From positions 221,171-285,170 of the forward strand of contig JAKLIF010000003.1 in the NCBI GenBank assembly GCA_022709755.1: DNA of 64,000 nt, in the 5' to 3' direction. Positions within the stretch are counted from its first letter, which is position 1, and every line of letters starts with the position of its first letter. The translations under genes and the position numbers were made by a program. This document shows positions 1 through 12,006 of this stretch, one piece after another. The stretch is from Elusimicrobiota bacterium (lineage in GTDB: Bacteria > Elusimicrobiota > Elusimicrobia > FEN-1173 > JAKLIF01). The notes under the pieces were generated by a model. The model did not search any database. It was not told the DNA's origin and saw only the letters and a program-made list of their open reading frames with translations.

Positions 1-1
1 G

Positions 2-1165
2 GCCATCATCTCAGCGGCCGAGATTACCGGCGCTGACGGGATCCATCCCGGATACGGGTTTTTGTCGGAGAACGCCCACTTCGCCGAGGTGTGCGAATCG
101 TGCGGCATCAAGTTCATCGGGCCCTCGGCCGATTCCCTCCGGAAGATGGGAGACAAGGTGGAGGCCCGCCGCATCATGGAGAACTACGGCGTGCCGGTCC
201 TGCCGGGGACGTTCGGTTCCGTGGACATCAACGATCCGAAACTCTTCAAGACGGCCAAGAAGATCGGCTACCCTCTCATCGTCAAAGCCAAGGCGGGCGG
301 CGGCGGCAAAGGGATGCGGGTCGTCCATGAGGAGTCCCTGCTGAAGGAGACCATCGCCATGGCCCAGGCGGAAGCCAAGGCCGCTTTCGCCAACGGGGAC
401 GTGTATATGGAGCGTTTTCTCGAGTCGCCGCGTCATGTGGAGATCCAGATACTGGCCGACGCCCACGACAACGTCGTCAGTTTCCCGGAACGGGATTGTT
501 CCGTGCAGAGGCGTCATCAGAAACTCCTGGAGGAATCCCCGTCGCCGGCGATCGATGACGGGCTCCGGAAGAAGATCGGGAAGGCGGCCCGCAAAGCCGC
601 GCGCGCAGTGAAATATCGCACGGTGGGGACCATCGAGTTCCTGTATGACGAGAAGAAGAAGGATTTTTATTTCATGGAGATGAACACGCGGATCCAAGTG
701 GAACATCCGGTGACCGAGATGGTGACCGGGATCGACCTCATCCAGGCGCAGATCAAGACTGCCGCCGGGGAGAAGATCGGTTTCGATACCGACGACATCC
801 AGATCCGGGGACACGTCATCGAATGCCGCATCAACGCGGAAGATCCTTCCAGGAATTTCATGCCGTGCCCGGGGAAGATCACCAACGTGATCATGCCCGG
901 CGGCCCTTGGGTGCGCGTGGACACGCATATCTATTCGGGATACACCGTTCCCACGTTCTATGACAGTCTGCTGGCCAAGATCATCGTGATGTCCCCCGAC
1001 CGGGAGACCGCCATCCGGCGGATGGACCGCGCCTTGAGCGAGATGTGGATCGAAGGGATTAAGACCACGGGACCGTTCCATCGGGAGTTGCTGGCCAACG
1101 ACGTGTTCCGGCGGGGAGATGCCCATACCGATTTCATCGAACGGCATATGGCGACGGTGATATGA
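2..1165 (+). CDS. accC: acetyl-CoA carboxylase, biotin carboxylase subunit (5' partial)
   Basis: ATP-dependent carboxylation of the biotin carried by BCCP, the first half-reaction of acetyl-CoA carboxylase in fatty-acid synthesis. The reading frame is open to the window edge and its first residues include IHPGYGFLSENA, so the true start lies upstream. Visible family signatures are the ATP-grasp glycine loop KAKAGGGGKGMRVV, the segment ERDCSVQRRHQK and the metal/biotin-site block MEMNTRIQVEHPVTE. About 388 codons are present of the usual ~450, so only some 60 N-terminal residues are missing. Pyruvate carboxylase or propionyl-CoA carboxylase subunits share this fold, but the C-terminus ends just after the carboxylase domain with no biotinyl tail. 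One base separates its stop from gmhA. Confidence 0.95.
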   Translation, partial: AIISAAEITGADGIHPGYGFLSENAHFAEVCESCGIKFIGPSADSLRKMGDKVEARRIMENYGVPVLPGTFGSVDINDPKLFKTAKKIGYPLIVKAKAGGGGKGMRVVHEESLLKETIAMAQAEAKAAFANGDVYMERFLESPRHVEIQILADAHDNVVSFPERDCSVQRRHQKLLEESPSPAIDDGLRKKIGKAARKAARAVKYRTVGTIEFLYDEKKKDFYFMEMNTRIQVEHPVTEMVTGIDLIQAQIKTAAGEKIGFDTDDIQIRGHVIECRINAEDPSRNFMPCPGKITNVIMPGGPWVRVDTHIYSGYTVPTFYDSLLAKIIVMSPDRETAIRRMDRALSEMWIEGIKTTGPFHRELLANDVFRRGDAHTDFIERHMATVI

Positions 1166-1166
1166 G

Positions 1167-1775
1167 ATGAAAAAGAACATCCGATCTCAGAAGTCCGCTC
1201 CCCGGAAGAGCATCGAAACCCAGATCGTCGCCGCCAGTCAGACGATCCAGCAATTGATCCTGATCTCCGGTCAGATCGAAGAGGCGGCGGGGAAGATGAC
1301 CGAGGCCCTCCGGAACGGGAACAAGATCGTGTGTTTCGGTAACGGCGGGTCCGCGGCGGACGCGCAACATTTGGCGGCGGAACTCCTGGGCCGTTTTGAA
1401 AAGGAACGGCGGTCCCTGCCCGCCCTGGCCCTCACGACGAACTCGTCGACCCTCACGTCGATCGCGAACGATTACGATTATAAAGAGGTTTTTTCGAGGC
1501 CGGTGTGTGGTCTGGTCCGTGCGGGGGATGTCGTCATCGCCATCTCCACGTCGGGCAATTCTCCGAACGTATTGGAGGGGATCCGCGCCGCCAAGAACAT
1601 CGGGGCCTACGTCATCGGTTGGACCGGCCGATCCGGCGGGAAGATGAAGGACCTCGCGGACCTGTGCCTTTGCGTGCCGTCGGACCGGACTCCGCGCATC
1701 CAGGAGGGGCATGAGGTCATCCTCCATATCCTCTGCGGGCTCGTGGAAGAAGGCCTTTTCCCGTCGGCCCGGTAA
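1167..1775 (+). CDS. gmhA: sedoheptulose 7-phosphate isomerase
   Basis: Cytosolic SIS-domain isomerase that converts sedoheptulose 7-phosphate to D-glycero-manno-heptose 7-phosphate, the first step of ADP-heptose synthesis for lipopolysaccharide core or surface glycans. The 202 residues contain the SIS phosphate-binding stretch [17 protein letters not shown] near residue 53, the second loop [16 protein letters not shown] and the zinc/active-site end [17 protein letters not shown]. Length matches the family. An extra lysine/arginine-rich N-terminus of about 15 residues precedes the conserved core, so a slightly later start is possible. The next gene is the heptose adenylyltransferase of the same pathway, which supports the assignment. 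Confidence 0.93.
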   Translation: MKKNIRSQKSAPRKSIETQIVAASQTIQQLILISGQIEEAAGKMTEALRNGNKIVCFGNGGSAADAQHLAAELLGRFEKERRSLPALALTTNSSTLTSIANDYDYKEVFSRPVCGLVRAGDVVIAISTSGNSPNVLEGIRAAKNIGAYVIGWTGRSGGKMKDLADLCLCVPSDRTPRIQEGHEVILHILCGLVEEGLFPSAR

Positions 1776-1779
1776 GACT

Positions 1780-2262
1780 GTGCCGTCGGAGAGAGACAAG
1801 ATCGTTTTTAGTTGGGCGCGTCTGAAACGGACGTTGGCCCGCCTTCGGAAAGGGAAGACCGTCGCTTTCACGAACGGATGTTTCGACCTGTTCCATGCCG
1901 GACACGTGAGGACCCTCCAGACGGCGAGGCGTCAGGGCGATGTGTTGGTGGTGGGGCTCAATTCCGACCGGTCGGTCCGGCGATTGAAGGGGCCTTCAAG
2001 ACCCCTGGTGCCGCAACGTGACAGGGCGACGGTGATGGCGGCCCTGAGTTGTGTGGATTTTGTCACGGTTTTCAACGAGGAGACACCCGCCCGGCTGATC
2101 GAGACGATCCGCCCGGACGTCGTGGTGAAAGGCGGCGATTGGTCCGCCCGCGACATCGTGGGTCGCGACGTCGCTAAAAAAGTGGTGCGTGTCCCGCTCG
2201 TCAAGGGATTGTCCACCACGGCGTTGATCCAAAAGATTCGACAGCGGTTCCGTGGACGATAA
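1780..2262 (+). CDS. hldE: heptose 1-phosphate adenylyltransferase (HldE C-terminal type)
   Basis: Nucleotidyltransferase that transfers AMP to D-glycero-beta-D-manno-heptose 1-phosphate to give ADP-heptose. About 160 residues, i.e. only the adenylyltransferase half of bifunctional HldE (RfaE2 form); the kinase half is not in this window. Key motifs are [17 protein letters not shown] with the HxGH nucleotide-binding signature, [14 protein letters not shown], and VVKGGDWS. I chose the GTG at 1780, just after the gmhA stop; an in-frame ATG at 1711 would overlap gmhA by 65 bases and add a tail that is a frame-shifted reading of gmhA. It overlaps thiD2 by 11 bases. Confidence 0.9.
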   Translation: MPSERDKIVFSWARLKRTLARLRKGKTVAFTNGCFDLFHAGHVRTLQTARRQGDVLVVGLNSDRSVRRLKGPSRPLVPQRDRATVMAALSCVDFVTVFNEETPARLIETIRPDVVVKGGDWSARDIVGRDVAKKVVRVPLVKGLSTTALIQKIRQRFRGR

Positions 2263-2655
2263 GAGGGTTTTGCGGGTCCTCGACGCGAATCTGAACCGCG
2301 CCCGGGAAGGGCTCCGAGTGCTGGAGGACACGGCGAGGTTCATCTGGGAGAGGCCGGCCCTCTATCGGACGCTCCGCTCGTTGCGCCATCGGTTGGATCG
2401 GTTGACTCGCAGGGCCTACCCGGCCTTGCTGCAGTCCCGTGACAGCGCGCGGGACGCGGGACGCGTCCTGAAGGAAAAGGGCCGGAGGGCCTGGGAAGGA
2501 TTGACGGCGGCGAATTTTAGAAGGAGTCAGGAAGCGTTGCGCGTGTTGGAGGAATACGGCAAGGTGTTCTCTCCGGGAGCGGCCTCCGGATTCAAGAGCG
2601 TTCGTTATCGGCTCTACATCATCGAAAAGACAGCCCAGCGGCTGGTAAAGGAACC

Positions 2656-2659
<4 letters not shown>
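2252..2659 (+). CDS. ThiD2-family thiamine biosynthesis protein
   Basis: A 135-residue all-helical protein starting with GTG and matching the domain often found N-terminal to ThiE in other bacteria: [23 protein letters not shown] near residues 8-30, then LRHRLDRL, then a second internal repeat [17 protein letters not shown]. This family has been named ThiD2 and proposed to phosphorylate hydroxymethylpyrimidine phosphate, replacing the unrelated ThiD kinase. No ThiD of the ribokinase type is seen here, while thiE and thiC follow directly, so the context fits. The substrate is inferred from family knowledge. It overlaps hldE by 11 bases and thiE by 4 (ATGA), indicating translational coupling. 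Confidence 0.75.
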
Positions 2660-5680
<3,021 letters not shown>

Positions 5681-5711
5681 GGTCTACATCGACGATGAAC
5701 AGGAGAACAGC

Positions 5712-6983
5712 ATGAGTCTTGTGGTGATGAAATTCGGCGGCAGCAGCGTGGCGGATGCCGACCGGATCAAGAACGTGGCCAATCGTGTCATGGCCCGCCG
5801 CCATCGGGGGGACAAGGTCGTGGTCGTGGTGTCGGCCCCGGGAGATATGACCGACGATCTGATCGAATTGGCCAAGGGAGTGACGTCCGATCCGGACGCG
5901 CGGGAGATGGATATGTTGCTGGCGACCGGGGAACAGGTCTCCATCGCCTTGCTGTCCATGGCCATCAAGAACCGCGGGATGGACGCCGTTTCCCTCACGG
6001 GCCCCCAGGCCGGCATCTACGCCGACTGGACCCATACCAAGGCGCGTATCACCAAAATCCGCCCCGTGGCGGTCCAGCGGGAACTGAAAAAAGGCCGCAT
6101 CGTTATCGTCGCGGGTTTTCAAGGATTGAATCCCGGGCGCGATATCGCCACGCTCGGTCGTGGCGGTTCCGACCTGACGGCGGTCGCCCTGGCGGCGGCG
6201 TTGAAGGCGGACGTCTGCGAGATATTCACCGACGTGAAGGGGATCTACACCGCCGATCCGCGCATCGTTCCGGAGGCGCGCAAGGTGGATCGGATCTCGT
6301 ATGACGCGATGTTGGAATTGGCCGGCGCGGGAGCGCAGGTGATGCAGGCCCGATCCATCGAGGTCGGCAAAAAATACGAAGTGCCCATCCATGTGCGGTC
6401 GTCGTTTACCGACGAGAATGGGACCATGATTATGCGGGAGGATTCGTCAACTATGAGATCAACCAAGGGAAAGAAGATGAACGACAGCATTCGCAACGGC
6501 GGCACGGAGGAGGCGGTGGTCAGCGGTGTGGCCTTGGACCGTAATCAGGCCAAGGTCACCCTGGCCGATGTGCCCGACCGTCCGGGCGTGGCGGCCGAAG
6601 TGTTCGGCGCGCTCGCCGACGGCGCCATCAACGTGGACATGATCATCCAGTCGGCTCCTCGCGAGGGAGTCAATGACATCTCGTTCACGGTGTCCCGGGA
6701 CGACCTGAAGAAGGCCCTGGCCATCCTGGAACGGGTCCGCGCCCATCTGAAGGCCCGCTCCGTGACTTCCGACAGCGCCGTGGCCAAGGTTTCCATCGTC
6801 GGCGTCGGGATGAGGAGCCACCCCGGGGTGGCGGCCAGTCTCTTTAAATCGCTGGCCTCCGCGGGGATCAATATCGACATGATCTCCACGTCGGAGATCA
6901 AGGTGGCCTGCGTGGTGAAAGAGAACAATGCGGAAAAGGCCATGCGGATCGCCCATAAGACGTTCACGCTCGAAAAAAAATAA
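5712..6983 (+). CDS. lysC: aspartate kinase
   Basis: Phosphorylates aspartate, the committed step for lysine, threonine and methionine. N-terminal amino-acid kinase domain begins MSLVVMKFGGSSVADADRI, with TLGRGGSDLTAVALAAAL near residue 155 and EIFTDVKGIYTADPRIVPEA after it. The C-terminal half (from about residue 265) carries two ACT domains, seen as VTLADVPDRPGVAAEVFGAL and KVSIVGVGMRSHPGVAASLF, which normally bind lysine and/or threonine for feedback inhibition. Ribosome-binding site AACAGGAGAAC precedes the ATG. An internal ATG with its own GGGAAAG is noted separately. Aspartokinases fused to homoserine dehydrogenase are excluded by length. Confidence 0.96.
   Translation: MSLVVMKFGGSSVADADRIKNVANRVMARRHRGDKVVVVVSAPGDMTDDLIELAKGVTSDPDAREMDMLLATGEQVSIALLSMAIKNRGMDAVSLTGPQAGIYADWTHTKARITKIRPVAVQRELKKGRIVIVAGFQGLNPGRDIATLGRGGSDLTAVALAAALKADVCEIFTDVKGIYTADPRIVPEARKVDRISYDAMLELAGAGAQVMQARSIEVGKKYEVPIHVRSSFTDENGTMIMREDSSTMRSTKGKKMNDSIRNGGTEEAVVSGVALDRNQAKVTLADVPDRPGVAAEVFGALADGAINVDMIIQSAPREGVNDISFTVSRDDLKKALAILERVRAHLKARSVTSDSAVAKVSIVGVGMRSHPGVAASLFKSLASAGINIDMISTSEIKVACVVKENNAEKAMRIAHKTFTLEKK
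6463..6479 (+). promoter_or_regulatory. possible internal ribosome-binding site and start in lysC
   Basis: AAGGGAAAGAAG stands just before an in-frame ATG at 6477. Initiation here would give a 168-residue protein consisting of the two ACT domains only. Some bacterial aspartokinases (the Bacillus type) are known to make such a beta subunit from an in-frame internal start. The spacing is acceptable but the signal is only suggestive. Confidence 0.4.
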
Positions 6984-7005
6984 ACACGAAGAGAGGACTG
7001 ATTCC

Positions 7006-8598
7006 ATGAAGACGAACGTCTTCCTATTCGATTCCACCCTGCGAGACGGAACACAGGGAGAAGGTATCTCCTTGTCCGTGGACGATAAGCTGAAGATCTC
7101 CCGGGCCCTGGACGATATGGGGATCCATTACATCGAAGGGGGATGGCCGGGGTCCAACCCGAAGGATGTGACTTTCTTCCGTCTGGCGAAATCGTTGAAA
7201 CTGAAGAACGCCAAACTCACGGCTTTCGGAAGCACCCGCCGGCGGGATAAGACGGCTTCTCAGGATGACAACATCCGCGCGCTCATCGACGTCCGCACGC
7301 CGGTGGTCTGCATTTTCGGGAAATCGTGGGATCTGCACGTGGAACACGCCTTGAGGGCCACGCTGGAAGAGAACCTCCGGATGATTTCGGATTCGGTGAA
7401 ATACCTGAAGTCCAAGAACCGCGAGGTCGTCTATGACGCGGAACACTTTTTCGACGGGTTTCGCGCCAACCAGGCCTACGCGCTGGCCACCTTGAAGGCG
7501 GCGTGGGAGGCGGGGGCCGACAATTTGAGTCTGTGCGACACCAACGGAGGAAGCCTCCCGAACCAGATCGGGGATATCGTGAGCGTGGTTCGGCGTTTCC
7601 TCCCCCGGGCGGCGCTGGGGATCCACGTGCATAACGATTCAGACTGTGCCGTGGCCAACTCGATCATCGCCGTCCAAAAAGGATGCCGCCTGGTGCAGGG
7701 ATGCGTCAACGGTTACGGGGAACGTTGCGGGAACGCGAACCTTGTCTCCGTGATCGCCGCGCTGAAGGGTAAGATGGGGGTCGATTGCGTCTCCGAAGAC
7801 CGGATGCGCTATCTGACGGAGGGGTCCCGGTATATCTCGGAACTCGTGAACATCGTCCCGGACAACCGGCAGCCCTACGTCGGCCGCTCGGCGTTCGCCC
7901 ACAAGGGGGGCGTCCACGTCTCCGCCATGGCCCGTCATGCCAAGACCTACGAACATATGGATCCGGCGGTGGTGGGGAACAAACGCCGCATCTTGGTGTC
8001 GGAACTTTCAGGCAAAGCCAACATCGTTCTCAAGGCGAAAGAATTGAAGATCGGTTTTGAAAAGGATCCCCAGGCGATCCAGCGCGTGATGGGGATCGTG
8101 AAGGACATGGAACACCAGGGCTATCAGTTCGAGGGGGCCGAGGGGAGCTTCGCCCTCCTCATCCAGAAGTCCCTGAGGAATTATAAGCCGTTCTTCAAAC
8201 TGAAGAATTTCAGGATCATCGTCGAACGATCCCGCCGGGACACTTCTCTGGTGACCGAGGCGACCTTGAAAATCGAGGTCGACGGTCAGGAAGTGCATAC
8301 GGCGGCCGAAGGAGACGGGCCCGTGGAGGCGTTGGACCGGGCGCTCCGGAAGAGTTTGGAACGGTTCTATCCGTCCCTGAGGGAGATGACGCTGGCCGAT
8401 TTCAAGGTGCGCGTCATCAACGCGTCCGCCGGCACCGGCGCCAAGGTGCGCGTGCTGGTGGAATCGCGCGACCGCCAGGAAGAGTGGGGGACCGTCGGCG
8501 TTTCCGAGAATATCATCGAGGCGTCCTGGCTGGCGTTGGTGGATGCCGTGGAATATAAATTGACCAAAGACGCGCGGAACAGGTCGTCGCGCCGCTGA
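7006..8598 (+). CDS. cimA: citramalate synthase
   Basis: Condenses pyruvate with acetyl-CoA to (R)-citramalate, feeding the threonine-independent route to 2-oxobutyrate and isoleucine with LeuCD and LeuB. HMG-CoA-lyase-like TIM barrel starts LFDSTLRDGTQGEGISLSV; DAEHFFDGFRAN, CDTNGGSLPNQ, HVHNDSDCAVANS and GCVNGYGERCGNAN are the family features that separate CimA from LeuA. A LeuA-type C-terminal dimer/regulatory domain (about residues 385-525) follows, the part that binds isoleucine in related enzymes. The ATG at 7006 follows GAGAGGACTG; the open frame extends upstream only through the lysC end. Homocitrate synthase is less likely because of the ilv/leu setting. Confidence 0.93.
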   Translation: MKTNVFLFDSTLRDGTQGEGISLSVDDKLKISRALDDMGIHYIEGGWPGSNPKDVTFFRLAKSLKLKNAKLTAFGSTRRRDKTASQDDNIRALIDVRTPVVCIFGKSWDLHVEHALRATLEENLRMISDSVKYLKSKNREVVYDAEHFFDGFRANQAYALATLKAAWEAGADNLSLCDTNGGSLPNQIGDIVSVVRRFLPRAALGIHVHNDSDCAVANSIIAVQKGCRLVQGCVNGYGERCGNANLVSVIAALKGKMGVDCVSEDRMRYLTEGSRYISELVNIVPDNRQPYVGRSAFAHKGGVHVSAMARHAKTYEHMDPAVVGNKRRILVSELSGKANIVLKAKELKIGFEKDPQAIQRVMGIVKDMEHQGYQFEGAEGSFALLIQKSLRNYKPFFKLKNFRIIVERSRRDTSLVTEATLKIEVDGQEVHTAAEGDGPVEALDRALRKSLERFYPSLREMTLADFKVRVINASAGTGAKVRVLVESRDRQEEWGTVGVSENIIEASWLALVDAVEYKLTKDARNRSSRR

Positions 8599-8610
8599 GA
8601 AGAGAGAGGC

Positions 8611-10230
8611 ATGAAGAAAAAAAGAACGGAAGACCACACCCCGTCCGCTGAATCCGTCGGGAAGCCGGCGGCGGTCCCTCTCATCGGGATCATCGTCTGC
8701 GCGGCGGATTCTTTGTGCGATTCACCCGGACTGCAGAACCTGGTGCGCGCCGTGCAGGGAGGTGTCTTTGCAACCGGCGGGCGTCCCCGGGTCTTTTCAT
8801 TGTGTTCCGGTTTTGGCGCGGCTGTTCCCCGCTCTGACGGGTTCCAGTGCCTTCTCCCCCGGAGGGACCTCCTGGCCGATCAGTTGGAATGCCTGGTCCG
8901 CGGAACGGTGCTCCATGGATTGGTGCTGATGGGGGAACAGAACGATTTGTTGGCCGGCCTCCTGATGGGCGCGGCCCGTTTGAATCTTCCGGCTTTGGTG
9001 GTCCCGATCGGGGGATCGGTTCCGGCGGTGAGCCGTTCGCCGCATCCGATGGATGAATTGGCTCGCTCGATCCTGTCGGGTCGGGAGGAGAACCGGGAGG
9101 ATCCCTGCGAACGGGACTCTGTCCGATCGGACGATTATGCGTCCAATGCGATGGCTTGTTTGGCGGAGGGGATCGGACTGTCCATGCCCCGCTCATCGAC
9201 GGTCGCGAAGGGGTCCGTGGATCAGTTCCGTCTGGCGCGCGAGGCGGGCCGACGGGCGGTGGATCTGGTCCGTCAGAACCTGCCGGTCCGGCGATTCCTC
9301 CTGCTCAGCTCTTTTTGCAATGCGGCCCGGCTGGACGCCGCTTTCGGCGGAACGTCCGACGTGTTGGTTCATCTGATGGCGCTCTCGCGGGAGGCCGTCG
9401 CCGGGTTCACCCTCGATAAGTTCGAGGCGGCGGGCCGCCAGACGCCGTGTCTCTGTTGGATCCCGGGGATCCCCTCGGTCTTTAAGGAGGGGAAAGACAC
9501 GTTGAGCCGTTTCCATGAGGCGGGCGGGATGCCGGCCCTGCTCTCCGCGCTGGGCCATGAGCTTCAGCCCCATGGCACTGTGCTCGGGAAGAACATTGTG
9601 GACCTGGCCAAGTCGGTCCGGGGGCCTGTCGATTCGGATGTCATCCGGACGAAGAGACCTTATCGCCGGGAAGGCGGGTTGGTCTTTTTAAGAGGGAACT
9701 TGGCTCCGGAGGGAGCCGTCCTCCAGGTCAATCCGGAGACCTGTGCTCCGCCGGACGGGCGGTTTTCCGGTTCCGCCAGGGTTTTTGATTCTTCATCGGC
9801 GGCGGTGCAGGCGCTGGCGAAAAAACAGATCAAGAGGGGCGATGCGGTCGTGGTCCGTTACGAAGGCCCCGCGGGCGCTCCCGGTCTGAGGTCGGTGGGG
9901 ATCGTCGCCCGGTTGATCTCCGCGCTGGGACTGTCGACAGACACCCTGCTGGTGACCGACGGACGTTTGTCCGGAATGGGTAATGCCACGGCGGTGGAGA
10001 TGGTCTCCCCCGAGGCGGCCGGCCGGTCGGCGTTATCGATTTTGAAGGAAGGGGATCGTGTCACGTTGGATATGAACGCGCGGTCTCTCGTCGTGCATCT
10101 GACGGACACCGATATCAAGGTGAGGCTGGCCCGATGGCAGATGCCGCCGGGCCGCCCTGAATCGGGATATTTGTCCCGCTATGCGCGAGGTGTGGGATCC
10201 GCCCTGAAGGGCGCTCTAGGACAATCATGA
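8611..10230 (+). CDS. degenerate dihydroxy-acid dehydratase (IlvD/Edd family) homologue
   Basis: Aligns by eye with IlvD over its length (539 residues; normal IlvD about 550-570): HGLVLM...LLMGAARLNLPALVV, YASNAMACLAEGIGLSMP, RYEGPAGAPGL, LLVTDGRLSGMGNATAVEMVSPEAA. However, the block that should read GCDKxxPG (cluster cysteine, metal aspartate, carbamylated lysine) is GEQNDLLAG, and the PGACGGMYTANTMA block that carries another cluster cysteine is DSVRSDDYASNAMA. The CDGxxMGH segment is CSGFGAAVP. So the Fe-S cluster and metal site of a working dehydratase appear lost, while the scaffold is kept. It lies between cimA and ilvB, where a true ilvD would be expected. It may be a pseudoenzyme, a regulatory subunit or an enzyme of altered function; the reading frame is intact. 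Confidence 0.8.
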   Translation: MKKKRTEDHTPSAESVGKPAAVPLIGIIVCAADSLCDSPGLQNLVRAVQGGVFATGGRPRVFSLCSGFGAAVPRSDGFQCLLPRRDLLADQLECLVRGTVLHGLVLMGEQNDLLAGLLMGAARLNLPALVVPIGGSVPAVSRSPHPMDELARSILSGREENREDPCERDSVRSDDYASNAMACLAEGIGLSMPRSSTVAKGSVDQFRLAREAGRRAVDLVRQNLPVRRFLLLSSFCNAARLDAAFGGTSDVLVHLMALSREAVAGFTLDKFEAAGRQTPCLCWIPGIPSVFKEGKDTLSRFHEAGGMPALLSALGHELQPHGTVLGKNIVDLAKSVRGPVDSDVIRTKRPYRREGGLVFLRGNLAPEGAVLQVNPETCAPPDGRFSGSARVFDSSSAAVQALAKKQIKRGDAVVVRYEGPAGAPGLRSVGIVARLISALGLSTDTLLVTDGRLSGMGNATAVEMVSPEAAGRSALSILKEGDRVTLDMNARSLVVHLTDTDIKVRLARWQMPPGRPESGYLSRYARGVGSALKGALGQS

Positions 10231-10246
10231 AAGAGGTGGAACTCTG

Positions 10247-11980
10247 ATGGAAATGACCGGTGCACAGATTATCGTGGAATGTTTGAAACGTGAAGGGGTG
10301 AAGATCATCTTCGGGATTCCGGGAGGAGTCACTCTGCCGATGTTCGACGTCCTGTATGATTCTCCCATCCGTTTCGTGCTGACGAAACATGAACAAGGGG
10401 CCACCCATATGGCCGACGCTTACGCGCGGGCCAGCGGACGGGTCGGCGTCTGCACGGCCACCTCCGGTCCGGGAGCGACCAACTTGGTGACGGGATTGGC
10501 GACGGCCTACATGGACTCCAGCCCGATCATCGCCATCACCAGCCAGGTTCGCAGCGATGTGATCGGCAGCGACGCTTTCCAGGAGGCGGACGCCACCGGG
10601 ATCATGCGGCCGGTGACAAAACACAACTATTTGGTGAAGGATCCGCGCGACCTCGTGAGGGTGATCCGGGAGGCGTTCCTGATCGCTTCGACGGGTCGTC
10701 CCGGTCCGGTGCATATCGACATCCCCGTGGATATCCAAAGGGCAAAGACGGAATTCAAGTGGATCGAGAACATATCGATCCGGTCTTACCGTCCGAAACT
10801 GGAGGGACATCCTCTCCAGATCAAGAAGGCGGCGGACCTGATCGCCTCGGCCCAGCGCCCTCTCCTGTACGCGGGAGGTGGCGTCATCGGCTCCGATACG
10901 GCGGAGGTCCTGCGAAAGCTGGCGGAGAAGGCGGACATGCCCGTGGCCACCACGCTCATGGGGAACGGGGCCATCCCCTTCGACCACCCCCTCTATATCG
11001 GGATGCTCGGAATGCACGGAAAGTATGTGTGCAACAAGGCCATCCAGTCCTGCGACCTGCTGGTGGCCTGCGGCGTGAGGTTCGACGACCGTGTGACGGG
11101 CAAACTGTCCGCGTTTTCTCCTCATTCCAAGAAGATCCATATCGATATCGACCCGTCGAGCATCGGGAAGAATGTGATGACCGACGTGCCGGTGGTGGGC
11201 GACCTCCGCAATGTGTTGCCCCGCCTCTTGGAGGCCGTGCAGAAGAAATCCCACCCCGAGTGGAAAAAACAGTTGAAACAGCTCGATCAACAGCACCCCA
11301 TGGCTTACAAGGATGACGATAAGAAGGGGTATGTGAAGCCGCAGTATGTGATCGACAAACTCCATCAGATGACCAAAGGGGAAGCGTTGGTGACGACCGG
11401 CGTGGGACAGCATCAGATGTGGGCCATGCAGTGGTATGCCGCAAAGCGACCGCGTCATTTCATCACGTCCGGCGGGTTGGGCACGATGGGATACGGTTTC
11501 CCGGCGGCCATCGGAGCCAAGATGGCCCGTCCGGAAGACACCGTGGTGTGCATCGATGGCGACGGGTCTTTCCAGATGATGATGACGGAGATGGCGACGG
11601 CGGTGCGAGAAAATGTTAAAATCATCGTGATCGTTTTCAATAACTGCGTCCTGGGGATGGTCCGGCAGTGGCAGGACCTGTTCTACAACCAGCGTTTCGC
11701 GGCCACGTATCAGCTGGCGCCCGGTGGTCGCGCCGTGAAGGGAGCGGAACCCGATCCGAAGAAAACACCCTACGTGCCCGACTTCATGAAATGGGCCGAG
11801 GCGTACGGGATCCTGGGCATCCGGGTGAACAGCCGGAATCAGGTGGAATCCGCCCTGAAGCAGGCGTTCAAATCAGATAAGTCCGTTCTGATCGAGGTGA
11901 GCGTGCACCAGTCTGAAAAAGTGATGCCGATGGTGCCCGCCGGGGCGAGCCTGGATGAAATCATCCTGGACATGGCCTGA
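10247..11980 (+). CDS. ilvB: acetolactate synthase, large (catalytic) subunit
   Basis: Thiamine-diphosphate enzyme that makes acetolactate from two pyruvates (or acetohydroxybutyrate from pyruvate and 2-oxobutyrate) for valine, leucine and isoleucine. The 577 residues show the N-terminal FGIPGGVTLPMFD, the catalytic-glutamate segment TKHEQGATHMADAYARA, TSGPGATNLVTGLATAY, the FAD/middle domain, and the ThDP motif GDGSFQMMMTEMAT ending in VFNNCVLGMVRQWQ. Ribosome-binding site AGAGGTGG precedes the ATG. The regulatory subunit follows after 26 bases. Confidence 0.96.
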   Translation: MEMTGAQIIVECLKREGVKIIFGIPGGVTLPMFDVLYDSPIRFVLTKHEQGATHMADAYARASGRVGVCTATSGPGATNLVTGLATAYMDSSPIIAITSQVRSDVIGSDAFQEADATGIMRPVTKHNYLVKDPRDLVRVIREAFLIASTGRPGPVHIDIPVDIQRAKTEFKWIENISIRSYRPKLEGHPLQIKKAADLIASAQRPLLYAGGGVIGSDTAEVLRKLAEKADMPVATTLMGNGAIPFDHPLYIGMLGMHGKYVCNKAIQSCDLLVACGVRFDDRVTGKLSAFSPHSKKIHIDIDPSSIGKNVMTDVPVVGDLRNVLPRLLEAVQKKSHPEWKKQLKQLDQQHPMAYKDDDKKGYVKPQYVIDKLHQMTKGEALVTTGVGQHQMWAMQWYAAKRPRHFITSGGLGTMGYGFPAAIGAKMARPEDTVVCIDGDGSFQMMMTEMATAVRENVKIIVIVFNNCVLGMVRQWQDLFYNQRFAATYQLAPGGRAVKGAEPDPKKTPYVPDFMKWAEAYGILGIRVNSRNQVESALKQAFKSDKSVLIEVSVHQSEKVMPMVPAGASLDEIILDMA

Positions 11981-12006
11981 GTCCGTTCGAGAAAGAGGTG
12001 TCTTGT

